A stretch of DNA of 27,573 bases from CBINFS01 sp966250015 (GTDB taxonomy: Bacteria > Bacteroidota > Rhodothermia > Rhodothermales > DASSAV01), in NCBI GenBank assembly GCA_966250015.1, contig CBINFS010000045.1, forward strand, positions 1 to 27,573, given 5' to 3'. Position 1 is the stretch's first letter. Each line of letters begins with the position of its first letter. The position numbers were made by a program, and so were the translations under genes. The notes under the pieces are model-generated. The model did no database searches and was not told the DNA's origin. It saw nothing but the letters and a program-made list of their open reading frames with translations. Below, in pieces: positions 8,133 to 15,538 of this stretch.

Positions 8133-8274
8133 AAGATCCCTCGTCGCAAGGCTTCTCGGGATGACAAATTGGGGCGGTGTAGGTGAGCACCGAAACGACG
8201 GTGTTTTAGGAGACGTAGCGACTGTAGCACAGCACCCACCAAGATCTGTCATTCCGAGCGAAGCGAGGAATCTT
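8133..8274. repeat. Palindromic repeat unit 2 (REPIN-like)
   Basis: Left arm 8133-8165, right arm 8248-8274, again 115 bp between arm starts. The inner spacer differs from unit 1 but retains pairing: TTGGGGCGGTG (8169-8179) against CACCCACCAA (8233-8242). It lies 91 bp after unit 1; that linker resembles the one after unit 3. The spacer sequence is clearly related to that of unit 3. Confidence 0.9.
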
Positions 8275-8364
8275 CCATTTATTGCAAAGTCTGAGTTCAT
8301 TGAATAGGGTAATATTGGCCGGGATAATTAGGTGTATGATCCCTTGTATTCTTGATCATCAATG

Positions 8365-8679
8365 TCAACGTCTGACAGGCTCAATTTTCTGATCGTCATA
8401 CCAATCAACGCTCAAGTCCTGCCACTTTTCATTCATTTGTTCAATCAGCTCCACCTTCTTTTCACGTCGCCAGCCCTTTATCACTTTCTCGCGCTTGATT
8501 GCTTCGCGAATGTCCCTGTGAACTTCGTAATAAACCAGCCTGCCAATTCTATATCGTTTTGTGAAACCGTCCAGCTCCCCATGCTTATGCTGGTAAACAC
8601 GACGAACAAGATCATTCGTGACACCCACGTATAGACGCTTGGAGAAACTTGCCACTATGTACACGTAGTAGTCACTCAT
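8365..8679 (-). CDS. Small GIY-YIG nuclease-domain protein in repeat array
   Basis: This 104-residue single-domain protein belongs to the small GIY-YIG endonuclease family (UvrC N-terminal-like). Seen: first strand YYVYIVAS with the GIY-equivalent VYI (residues 6-8); the YIG-equivalent YVG (17-19); VTNDLVRRVYQHKHGELDGF with the catalytic Arg at about residue 26; and YYEVHRDIREAIKREKVIKGW with the catalytic Glu64 in REK. The motif set looks intact, so it is probably active on DNA. The C-terminal tail is short and has no extra DNA-binding domain. It has no strong ribosome-binding site. It sits between palindromic units 2 and 3, with linker-like sequence on both sides, inside an otherwise compact efflux operon. 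Members of this family are often found in many copies per genome; a role in spreading or maintaining the repeats is my inference. Confidence 0.92.
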   Translation of the reverse strand: MSDYYVYIVASFSKRLYVGVTNDLVRRVYQHKHGELDGFTKRYRIGRLVYYEVHRDIREAIKREKVIKGWRREKKVELIEQMNEKWQDLSVDWYDDQKIEPVRR

Positions 8680-8760
8680 TGCGGTAGTGCATCATAGTGG
8701 GGCATTTTGATTCATGGACTCGTGATGCAATTCTGCCATTCCTGTTCGTTTTGCCGATTA

Positions 8761-8902
8761 AAGATCCCTCGTCGCAAGGCCCCTCGGGATGACAAGTCGG
8801 GGAGGTCGAGGTGAGAACCAAAACGATGGTGTTTTTGATGACGTAACGGCTGGAGTACAGCACGCCCTCAACCCTGTCATTCCGAGCGAAGCGAGGAATC
8901 TT
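8761..8902. repeat. Palindromic repeat unit 3 (REPIN-like)
   Basis: Left arm 8761-8793, right arm 8876-8902, 115 bp between arm starts as in units 1 and 2. The left arm has GGCCCCTCGGG where the others have GGCTTCTCGGG. The inner spacer is a diverged relative of that of unit 2 (shared GAGGTGAG.ACC, ACGATGGTGTTTT and TACAGCAC segments). Confidence 0.9.
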
Positions 8903-8993
8903 CCATTTATTGCAAAGACATTGTTCATTGAATACGGTAATAAGTGGTCACCCCGTTTGACTTAAGCACCATTCCTGAAAGCCACAATTCATG

Positions 8994-9026
8994 AAGATCC
9001 CTCGTCGCAAGGCTTCTCGGGATGAC
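8994..9026. repeat. Half palindromic unit 4 (left arm only)
   Basis: A complete left arm follows unit 3 after a 91-bp linker, the same length as the linker between units 1 and 2. A right arm would be expected at about 9109, but that position is inside the ABC ATPase gene and none is there. The unit is truncated, probably where the array joined the operon. Confidence 0.88.
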
Positions 9027-9085
9027 GAGAGTGGGGCGGCGGCGACCGTAGGCACGGGAATTATATTTCATAACCTTTAACATCT

Positions 9086-9796
9086 TCACCACACCAGCTC
9101 CGAGGGCTGCTTCTTGTTCTCATTCACGATCACGTCGGTCACGAGGCCGTCGTGGAGGTGGATGATCCGCTCGGCCATTTCGGACTGGACGGCGTTGTGC
9201 GTGATGATGACGGTAGTGGTGCCGAGCTCGCGATTGACCCGTTCGAGCGCTTCGAGCACGACGATGCCGGTCTTCGAGTCGAGGGCGCCGGTGGGCTCGT
9301 CGCAAAGCAGGACGGCCGGCCGTTTAGCGATGGCGCGTGCGATGGCGACGCGCTGCTGCTGGCCGCCGGAGAGCTGCGCCGGGAAGTGGTCCTTCCGGTC
9401 GCCCAGGCCGACGATCTCGAGGGCTTCCTCCGGCGTCATCGGGTCCTGCGCGATCTCGGTCACGATCGCGACGTTCTCGAGGGCGGTGAGGCTCGGGATC
9501 AGGTTGTAAAACTGGAACACGAACCCGACGGAATGGCGCCGGTATTCGGTCAGCTCCTTTTCCGTAGCCCGGGTGATGTCGCGGCCTTTGTAGATGACGC
9601 TGCCGGAGGTGGCCGTGTCGAGGCCGCCGATGATGTTGAGCAAGGTCGACTTGCCGCTGCCCGACGCCCCGAGCATCGCCACGAGCTCGCCTGCGTAGAG
9701 GTCGAGGTCGACGCCCCGCAGGGCGTGGACCTGCACCAGGCCCATGTCGTAGACCTTCGTGACGCCGCGCACTTCGAATACGATTTCCTTATCCAT
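9086..9796 (-). CDS. ABC transporter ATP-binding protein (LolD/MacB-like)
   Basis: This 236-residue ATPase powers the FtsX permease encoded downstream. Seen: Walker A GASGSGKS (residues 43-50), Q-loop glutamine (about 95), signature LSGGQQQRVAIARA (142-155), Walker B LLCDEPTGALD (163-173) and H-loop His200 in VIITHN. The LSGGQQQRV and DEPTGALDSKTG motifs are typical of the LolD/MacB/FtsE subgroup that pairs with FtsX-fold permeases. ATG 9796 is preceded by GAGG six bases upstream and is preferred to a GTG at 9808 that overlaps the tolC stop. It follows tolC by 8 bp. The gene ends only about 60 bp from the first repeat arm of the inserted array. Confidence 0.96.
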   Translation of the reverse strand: MDKEIVFEVRGVTKVYDMGLVQVHALRGVDLDLYAGELVAMLGASGSGKSTLLNIIGGLDTATSGSVIYKGRDITRATEKELTEYRRHSVGFVFQFYNLIPSLTALENVAIVTEIAQDPMTPEEALEIVGLGDRKDHFPAQLSGGQQQRVAIARAIAKRPAVLLCDEPTGALDSKTGIVVLEALERVNRELGTTTVIITHNAVQSEMAERIIHLHDGLVTDVIVNENKKQPSELVW

Positions 9797-9804
9797 CGGC
9801 GGCC

Positions 9805-11142
9805 TCACCAGATCTGTCCGAGGGCGTGCGTCAGGCCGGCGCGGGCGACGGCGTATTCGGCTACAGCCCGTGCATGGGCGGCCCTCGCCTGGTGGAGCGC
9901 AACCTCGGCGTCGAGCACCTCTGACGATAAGGCCGCGCCCTCCCGATAGCGAAAGGTCAGCATCCGGAAGACTTCCTCGGCGGTCTCCACGCTCTCCTCG
10001 GTCACGGCGAGCCGCTCGACTGCCCGAAGGACTTCGAGACGGCGCCGCCTGACGTCGACGATCACGCTCTCCCGGGCCGATTCGAGCCGTGCTTCGGCGG
10101 CTTCGAGCCGTGCGCGGGCTTCATTGGTCTCCTGTGATCGCCGCCCCCAGTCCCACAGCCGCCAGGTCATCGCGACGCCGGCCTCCCACGTACCCCGGAA
10201 AACATCCTGCTCGACGAAGAAGTACTGGTTCGGCCGGGCGTAGACGTATCGCCCCGTGAGAGCGAGGTCCGGCAGGAGGCTGCTCCGTGTGGCCTGTACG
10301 GTGGCGCGGAGGGACTGGACCTGTGCGTCGAGGGCACCGAGGCCGGGCCGGGCCTCGAGGGCGGTGCGCGCGAGCGCTTCGGTTTCGCCCGGCAGGGCAT
10401 CGATCTCGACCGTATCGGCGGGCAGCAGCGGCGTGTCGAGTGGAAGGCCGGCGAGACGGTTCAACTCGAGCCGGGCAAGCTCCACCGCATTCGCCGCGTC
10501 GATCCGCTCGAGCAGGACCTCCGACCGGCGCGTCTGCGCGGCGAGCAGGTCGCTCCGCAGGGCGGCGCCGGCGTCCACGCGCGTCTGCACGTCGCGCAGA
10601 TGCGCCTCGACCTGCCGGACGGCCAGGTCGGCCACGTCGTAGAGCGCGCGAGCCTGGTAAAGTGTCCAGTACGCCTGCCTGATCGCGAAGGCAAGGTCCA
10701 CGCGTTCCTGCTCGGCAGCCTGAACGGCCGCTTCGGCCTGGTGCGCCGCCGCTCGGATGGTGTTGCGCAGCCGGAAGCCCGTGAAGATTGGCTGCTCGAC
10801 GCTGATTTCGGCGTAGTACCGGTTGAGCTCGACCGGCGCCAGCGTAAACGTGCCGGGCTCGAGGCCGGGAAGGTCCGGCACCTCAAATTCGATTTCCGGG
10901 ATGTTCGAGCTGAGCCGCGTGTACGACGCGAGCGTGTTGAAGGCGGGCAGACGCGATGTGCGGACCTGCCGGTAGACGGCCTCAGCCTGCTCGGCTTCGG
11001 CCACGGCAGCCCGGAGCTGATCGTTTTGCTCCAGCCCGATCCGGACGGCCTCCTCAGCCGTTATCGGGCGGACGCCTTGCGCCATCGCCGTACCGGCCAG
11101 ACACAGTACGGCAATCAGGAGAAGTCTATATTTAAAAACCAT
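9805..11142 (-). CDS. TolC-family outer-membrane efflux channel
   Basis: This 445-residue protein has a signal peptide (residues 1-21, cleavage after TAMA) and the two-fold repeated TolC architecture. Seen: TAEEAVRIGLEQNDQLRAAVAEAEQAEAVYRQVRTSRLPAF near the N-terminus, the usual 'A...Al..Np.l..a......a......r....P' pattern; long Ala/Arg/Glu-rich helices; VEQPIFTGFRLRNTIRAA, the 'qplf.G......' motif of the first repeat; and MTWRLWDWGRRSQETNEARARLEAAEAR in the second. Length is normal. It is the first gene of the efflux operon, so its promoter probably drives the ATPase, permease and adaptor. A divergent AraC-type regulator lies upstream. ATG 11142 has no strong Shine-Dalgarno sequence. Confidence 0.95.
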   Translation of the reverse strand: MVFKYRLLLIAVLCLAGTAMAQGVRPITAEEAVRIGLEQNDQLRAAVAEAEQAEAVYRQVRTSRLPAFNTLASYTRLSSNIPEIEFEVPDLPGLEPGTFTLAPVELNRYYAEISVEQPIFTGFRLRNTIRAAAHQAEAAVQAAEQERVDLAFAIRQAYWTLYQARALYDVADLAVRQVEAHLRDVQTRVDAGAALRSDLLAAQTRRSEVLLERIDAANAVELARLELNRLAGLPLDTPLLPADTVEIDALPGETEALARTALEARPGLGALDAQVQSLRATVQATRSSLLPDLALTGRYVYARPNQYFFVEQDVFRGTWEAGVAMTWRLWDWGRRSQETNEARARLEAAEARLESARESVIVDVRRRRLEVLRAVERLAVTEESVETAEEVFRMLTFRYREGAALSSEVLDAEVALHQARAAHARAVAEYAVARAGLTHALGQIW

Positions 11143-11172
11143 CAGGTATATTCGGGTCTATGTTCGCAAACC

Positions 11173-11234
11173 AGTATACGACCTTCCGGAATGAAAGGAC
11201 TTGCGCCAGGCGGATAAAGACTTGCGCCGGACGG
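11173..11234 (-). promoter_or_regulatory. Candidate tolC-operon promoter with AraC-type direct repeats
   Basis: Two direct repeats, GACTTGCGCCAGGCGG (11198-11213) and GACTTGCGCCGGACGG (11219-11234), match at 14 of 16 positions and start 21 bp apart, two helical turns. That is the usual spacing of AraC-family half-sites. Reading toward tolC, a TATACT box lies at 11173-11178. The hexamer at the expected -35 position (AGTCCT) is poor and is overlapped by the proximal repeat. I infer an activator-dependent promoter served by the adjacent AraC-family protein. Confidence 0.6.
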
Positions 11235-11379
11235 TGCCCTTCAGCGAAAAAAGAATAGGACAAAAACAATTTATGCGCACGCTTCCGGCAAACCTGGGAG
11301 CGGACGGAAACGACGAACATTCGTGATCCGGAGAAGTACGCAGATCCGTACGCTCACGAGAACTGATGCTTTTAGATAG

Positions 11380-12378
11380 ATGAACTCGTTTTCGGACATG
11401 ATGCCCTCACGATCGCGTTTCGTGCAGGGCGACTTCTTCGTGGAAGGCGGCTTCACGCTCCACCGGCTCAAGCGCGAGTCGGTCGGCGACCTCGAACGGC
11501 TCGACTGCACCCTCGAAACGAGGAATGGGACGGTCGAATTCGCCATACTGGGCGGTTGCCTTTACCTGGCCGACTGGGGCCGGTACGAGCTGAATCCCGG
11601 GCTTGCCTACCGCGCCGAGATCAAGCAACCGGTCATCGAAATGCACTTCCAGCTCGACGGCGGCGTCGAGGCCCCGGTGAACACCGTGTTCGAGGACTAC
11701 ACGCTCCGCGAGGGCGAGGCCAACATCGTCTACATGCCCGAGGGTTCGATGGAGGTCACGCTTGACCTTGGCCTGACCGGGAGTGTCTTCGAGATCCAGC
11801 TCGCGCCCGATTACATGACCGGGCTTGCCGAGCGCTGCCCGGAGCTCTTCGAGTCCTACGTCAACCGGATGGAGCGGTCAGAGCCGTTTCTGTTTGCACC
11901 TCACTCGCTGCGGATAACGCCCGCGATGACGGCGATCTTCGAGCGGATCCGTCGATTCGGCAGTGATCGAGGCGCCGGCTCGCTATTCCTCGAATCGGGT
12001 ATCCTCGAACTGCTCGCCTTATTGTTCGAGCAGGTGCGGCCGGTCAACGGGCACACACATTCGCGTTCGGACGCCGAGCGCGTGTACGCAGCCCGTGACC
12101 TCCTGATCGAACGAATGGCCAATCCCCCGTCGCTCGCCGACCTCGCGCGGCACGTGGGCACCAACGAGTACAAGCTGAAACGCTGCTTCAAGGAGGTCTT
12201 CGGCATGAGCCCGTATGCTTACCTGCTCGAGCACAAGCTGGAGACCGTGAGAACGTACCTGATCAAAACCGACTGGTCGATCGCCGAGATCGCCTACCAC
12301 GTCGGCTACAGCGACCCCGCCCACCTCACCCACGCCTTCCGCAAACGCTACGGCGTTACGCCGAGGGAATTGCGGTAG
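11380..12378 (+). CDS. AraC-family transcriptional regulator
   Basis: This 332-residue protein has a C-terminal AraC/XylS DNA-binding domain (about residues 232-332) with two helix-turn-helix units: SLADLARHVGTNEYKLKRCFKEVFGMSPYAYL, then WSIAEIAYHVGYSDPAHLTHAFRKRYGVTPRELR. The second carries the family signature. The N-terminal 200 residues look like a small beta-rich sensor domain (FAILGGCLYLADWGRY..., IEMHFQLDGG...) without a motif that names the ligand. It is divergent from the tolC efflux operon, and the shared intergenic region has two direct repeats spaced like AraC sites. It is therefore the likely regulator of that pump (inference). ATG 11380 lacks a strong ribosome-binding site; ATG 11398 is an alternative. 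Confidence 0.93.
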   Translation: MNSFSDMMPSRSRFVQGDFFVEGGFTLHRLKRESVGDLERLDCTLETRNGTVEFAILGGCLYLADWGRYELNPGLAYRAEIKQPVIEMHFQLDGGVEAPVNTVFEDYTLREGEANIVYMPEGSMEVTLDLGLTGSVFEIQLAPDYMTGLAERCPELFESYVNRMERSEPFLFAPHSLRITPAMTAIFERIRRFGSDRGAGSLFLESGILELLALLFEQVRPVNGHTHSRSDAERVYAARDLLIERMANPPSLADLARHVGTNEYKLKRCFKEVFGMSPYAYLLEHKLETVRTYLIKTDWSIAEIAYHVGYSDPAHLTHAFRKRYGVTPRELR

Positions 12379-12390
12379 GAGGATGATTTA

Positions 12391-12453
12391 CTCACGCGAA
12401 GTCACGAAGGATGTGTAAGAATAATCCGCAGATGGCCGCAATTTAGCGCAGAT
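12391..12453. repeat. Short intergenic repeats (CACGCGAAG and CGCAGATG types)
   Basis: CTCACGCGAAGTCACGAAGG (12391-12410) resembles the inverse of the sequence at 490-516. ATCCGCAGATGGCCGC (12424 onward), followed by GCGCAGATG, belongs with copies at 15227-15247 and, inverted, 15509-15528. These non-coding repeats sit directly after the AraC gene and merge with the palindrome that follows. Confidence 0.5.
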
Positions 12454-12536
12454 GATTTTTTGGTGGGGTGGACCGAAAACGAAAGGTCTGCTTTTTAAAT
12501 CGCGCCCCGCTTTCGGTCTAACCAGGAAAAATCATC
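12451..12536. terminator. Long imperfect palindrome between convergent genes
   Basis: GATGATTTTTTGGT (12451-12464) pairs with ACCAGGAAAAATCATC (12521-12536), and inside it GGACCGAAAACG (12470-12481) pairs with CGCTTTCGGTCT (12508-12519). The 86-bp structure lies between the convergent stops of the AraC gene and the sirtuin gene. It could act as a bidirectional terminator or be a small MITE-like element. Confidence 0.5.
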
Positions 12537-12567
12537 GGCGTCATCCACGTATTGCAGTACATCCTCC

Positions 12568-13407
12568 TCACGCCGTCAGGCGTTCGGCGAGGAGGGGAAG
12601 CACGGCGCCGGTGCGGGCGTCGAGGCGGAGGTGGGCGAGGTGGTCGGCGCGTGTCGGACCAAGGTTGACTATAGCGACGGGTACTTGGCGCTCGACGGCG
12701 CGGCGGACGAAGCGGAGACCGGAGTAGACCGTCAGCGAAGAGCCGGCAACGAGAAGGACTTCGGCCTCGTCGAGCAGGGCAAGAGCTTCCTCCACACGTG
12801 AGCGCGGGACGTTTTCGCCAAAGAAGACGATCGCCGGCTTGAGTACACCGCCGCAGCGCGTGCAGAAAGGCGGCCGGAAGGTCTGGATAGCCTCTTCCGG
12901 GAGCTCTGCATCCCCGTCGGGCGCGATCTCGGCGGTGCGGTCCAGCCAGCCGGGATTCATCGCAGCGATGCGCTCTTGAAGGGCGTTGCGCGACTCTGGA
13001 GCGTAACACGTGAGGCAGTGGACCTCGGCGAGCGCGCCGTGCAGCTCGACGACCCGGCGGCTCCCCGCCGCGTGGTGCAGACGGTCGACGTTCTGCGTGA
13101 TGATCCCGGCGAGGCTGCCCGCATCTTCAAGCCGCGCGAGCGCGTAGTGGCCTGCATTCGGTCTGAACTTCGAAAAACGCTGCCATCCGATCGCACTGCG
13201 CGCCCAGTAGCGTACCTGAGCCGAGGGATCGTTGACGAACATGCTGTACGGGATCGGATTGCGCGCCTTGCGCAGCGTCTCGGGACCACGGTAGTCCGGG
13301 ATGCCCGACTCCGTACTGCACCCTGCGCCGGTCAGCGCTACCATCCGCCGGCCTTTCACCAGCGCCAGGAGCTGCTCGATCCCCTCCTCCACTTCCGTAT
13401 CGCTCAT
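12568..13407 (-). CDS. Sir2-family NAD-dependent protein deacylase
   Basis: This 279-residue sirtuin removes acyl groups from lysines using NAD+. Seen: the NAD-binding loop GAGCSTESGIPDYRG (residues 27-41); TQNVD (104-108); catalytic His123 in VELHGALAEVHCLTC; zinc ligands Cys131/Cys134 and Cys182/Cys185 (CLTC, CTRC); FFGENVP; AGSSLTVYSGL; and VNLGPTRAD. The GIPDYRG loop and FFGE motif resemble the SIRT4-like class II group, so deacetylation is not the only possible activity. ATG 13407 is preferred because GAGGG precedes it closely; ATG 13428 has no ribosome-binding site. The gene is divergent from the carboxylesterase and convergent with the AraC gene. No substrate gene is adjacent. Confidence 0.95.
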   Translation of the reverse strand: MSDTEVEEGIEQLLALVKGRRMVALTGAGCSTESGIPDYRGPETLRKARNPIPYSMFVNDPSAQVRYWARSAIGWQRFSKFRPNAGHYALARLEDAGSLAGIITQNVDRLHHAAGSRRVVELHGALAEVHCLTCYAPESRNALQERIAAMNPGWLDRTAEIAPDGDAELPEEAIQTFRPPFCTRCGGVLKPAIVFFGENVPRSRVEEALALLDEAEVLLVAGSSLTVYSGLRFVRRAVERQVPVAIVNLGPTRADHLAHLRLDARTGAVLPLLAERLTA

Positions 13408-13557
13408 TACACCCTCGTAGATATCCATAGTTCATAAGGAACGAACGACGGTTCCCCGAGGGTTCAGCCGCGACAAAATGGGGGCTATGAAAAACGATTC
13501 TCGCTTTTTATCATGGATCCGGCCCCGCAACCTTGTCCGTATATCAGACGACTAACC

Positions 13558-15171
13558 ATGAAAACCCTCATTGCCACCCTGTTGCTCATGGGCTTCTTCA
13601 TTTCAACGGCCGACGCACAGGTCGTTCAGACCAAAAGCGGCCAACTCGAAGGCGTCACCCTGGAGAGTGGCATCCACCTCTTCAAGGGTATTCCGTTTGC
13701 CGCTCCGCCGGTAGGCGACCTGCGATGGCGGCCGCCGCAGCCGGTTGCGCCTTGGGACGGCGTCCGGCCGGCCAAAGAGTGGGGCGCACGCTGCATGCAG
13801 ACCAACGTCTTCGGCGACATGATGTCGCTCAGCGAGAGTATCAGCGAGGATTGCCTCTACCTCAACGTCTGGACTCCGAATCCGTCGCCCGACGCAAAGC
13901 TTCACGTACTCGTCTACATTTACGGAGGCGGCTTCATAGCCGGCGACGGCGCCGAGCCACGGTACGCTGGCGAATCGATGGCCAAGCAAGGGATCGTTGC
14001 CGTGACGTTCAACTATCGCCTCGGCGTGTTCGGCTTCTTCGCGCATCCTGAGCTCAGCGCGGAGTCGCCGCACGGCGCTTCGGGGAACTACGGCTACCTC
14101 GACCAGGTGGCCGCGCTTCAGTGGGTGCGCGACAACATCGAGGCGTTCGGCGGCGACCCGAACCGCATCACAATCGCGGGCGAGTCGGCCGGGTCGATCT
14201 CGGTCAGTGCCCACATGGTCTCTCCGCTGTCAAAACACCTCTTCCAGGGCGCCATCGGCGAAAGCGGGTCGATCCTCGGGGCGCTCCCACCCGTCCCCCT
14301 CGAAGAGGCCGAGCAGAACGGCGTCCGGTTTGCCTCCGATGTTGGCGCCACGACGCTCGAAGCGCTCCGTGCCCTTCCTGCCGACAAGCTGCTCGAGCTC
14401 GCCGCCGGCCGGGGCATCATGGGCTTCTCCTCCACCGTCGACGGCTATTTCTTTGAAGAGCCTCCGGTAAAGACCTTCGCCGAGGGGCGACAGGCAAAGG
14501 TGTCGTTGCTCTTGGGATGGAACTCCGAGGAAATGAACGCCATGATGGTGCTCGGGCCTAACCCACCCACCCCCGAGAACTGGGAAGCTGCCGTGCAGCG
14601 CCTGTACGGCGAGCACGCTCCCCGCATCCTCGAGCTCTACAAGGCCTCCACCGAGGACGAGATCCTCCAGGCAGCGACCGACCTTGCCGGGGACCGCTTC
14701 ATCTCTTTCAGCACCTGGAAGTGGTTCGACCTCCACCGGAAGACGGGCAACGCGCCGGTGTACCGGTACTACTTCACGCGTCCGCGTCCACCGATGCGGC
14801 CTGAGGTGGGGAACGCCACACCCGGGCTCGCCGGAGGAATCCAGCGCGAAGAGGACGCCCCGGCTTTTCGTATGCCCCCGGCGCGCGGCGCCGTTCACTC
14901 GGCCGAGATCGAGTACGCCATGGGCACCCTTGCGACTAACCCGGTCTACGCGTGGACCGAAGACGACTACAAGGTCTCGGACACCATGCTCGGCTTCTTC
15001 GCCAATTTCGTCAAGACCGGCAACCCTAACGGCCCCGGCCTGCCCGAATGGCCTGCCGCCAGCCGCGACCCCGGCGCCCGCTCTCAGATCATGCGCATCG
15101 ACGTAACCTCCGCTGCCGAACCCGAGCCCTACCCCGAACGGTACGAATTCCTGGACCAGCTTGCCGAGTGA
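13558..15171 (+). CDS. Secreted type-B carboxylesterase
   Basis: This 537-residue alpha/beta-hydrolase of the carboxylesterase type-B family has a signal peptide (residues 1-20, cleavage before QVVQT), so it acts in the periplasm or outside the cell. Seen: FKGIPFAAPPVGDLRWRPPQ (42-61); EDCLYLNVWTP (97-107); oxyanion loop YIYGGGF (120-126); nucleophile Ser210 in AGESAGS; a candidate acidic residue at Glu324/Glu325 in LGWNSEEMN; and catalytic His447 in GAVHSAEIEYAMG. All are in the usual order and length. Members hydrolyse carboxylic esters (for example p-nitrobenzyl, phenolic or drug esters); the natural substrate is unknown. ATG 13558 is chosen over ATG 13513 because the signal peptide starts there. 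Confidence 0.95.
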   Translation: MKTLIATLLLMGFFISTADAQVVQTKSGQLEGVTLESGIHLFKGIPFAAPPVGDLRWRPPQPVAPWDGVRPAKEWGARCMQTNVFGDMMSLSESISEDCLYLNVWTPNPSPDAKLHVLVYIYGGGFIAGDGAEPRYAGESMAKQGIVAVTFNYRLGVFGFFAHPELSAESPHGASGNYGYLDQVAALQWVRDNIEAFGGDPNRITIAGESAGSISVSAHMVSPLSKHLFQGAIGESGSILGALPPVPLEEAEQNGVRFASDVGATTLEALRALPADKLLELAAGRGIMGFSSTVDGYFFEEPPVKTFAEGRQAKVSLLLGWNSEEMNAMMVLGPNPPTPENWEAAVQRLYGEHAPRILELYKASTEDEILQAATDLAGDRFISFSTWKWFDLHRKTGNAPVYRYYFTRPRPPMRPEVGNATPGLAGGIQREEDAPAFRMPPARGAVHSAEIEYAMGTLATNPVYAWTEDDYKVSDTMLGFFANFVKTGNPNGPGLPEWPAASRDPGARSQIMRIDVTSAAEPEPYPERYEFLDQLAE

Positions 15172-15226
15172 GGCATTGGATTACGTGGGAATAGACTCAC
15201 ACGATGGACTTCTTGAAAAACATCAG

Positions 15227-15247
15227 TCCGCAGATGTCCGCGAATGG
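15227..15247. repeat. CGCAGATG-type short repeat
   Basis: TCCGCAGATGTCCGCGAATG matches the pattern at 12424-12453 (TCCGCAGATGGCCGCAATTT), and in both places a T-run and G-run follow. Non-coding. Confidence 0.5.
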
Positions 15248-15309
15248 TTTTTTGAAGGGGGCTAAATGAAGGCGGGACGTTTAGTGCTACAAAAACACTA
15301 TACAATTTC

Positions 15310-15439
15310 GTCATTCCGGACTTGATCCGACAAGAGCGAAGCGACTGACGAAGTAAATCTATACGACGGGTAAGCAAGGCAGAACTGTATATGCCTTCGC
15401 GAGCCGTTGACCGGATCCTGGCTCGGGGGCCGGAATGAC
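15310..15439. repeat. Dispersed ~130-bp element, family 2, copy 2 (inverted)
   Basis: The element begins GTCATTCCGGACTTGATCCG and ends CGGGGGCCGGAATGAC. Read on the minus strand it aligns end to end with the copy at 232-360: the terminal GTCATTCCGGCCCCCGAGCC and the internal TTTACTTCGTCAGTC and TCGGATCAAGTCCGG are shared, while the centre differs. The lengths are 129 and 130 bp. Confidence 0.8.
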
Positions 15440-15508
15440 CATTTTAATGGGTTCTTAGTAAAAGAAAGCGCCCAACCGCCGGTGTGGAGTCGCCAGATCG
15501 ACAAAAAC

Positions 15509-15528
15509 ACATCTGCGTCTTCTGCGGA
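15509..15528. repeat. CGCAGATG-type short repeat, inverted
   Basis: ACATCTGCGTCTTCTGCGGA is the inverse-orientation form of the CGCAGATG repeat. It sits 11 bp beyond the histidine kinase stop codon. Confidence 0.45.
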
Positions 15529-15538
15529 CTGTAAAATA

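Larger units (their letters stand above)
15172..15538. other. Convergent intergenic region rich in repeats
   Basis: The 367 bp between the esterase stop and the histidine kinase stop contain a second copy of the family-2 element (15310-15439). It is flanked by CGCAGATG-type repeats in opposite orientations (15227-15247 and 15509-15528). No gene is visible. Confidence 0.7.

Noticed and set aside
7899..9026. CRISPR array
   Set aside because: Repeats are alternating inverted arms with related spacers of 80-90 bp, and a gene sits inside. There are no unique short spacers and no cas genes.
13438..13455. GGAAC...GTTCC inverted repeat between sirtuin and esterase as an operator
   Set aside because: Only five base pairs per arm, with no second copy or regulator nearby; likely chance.
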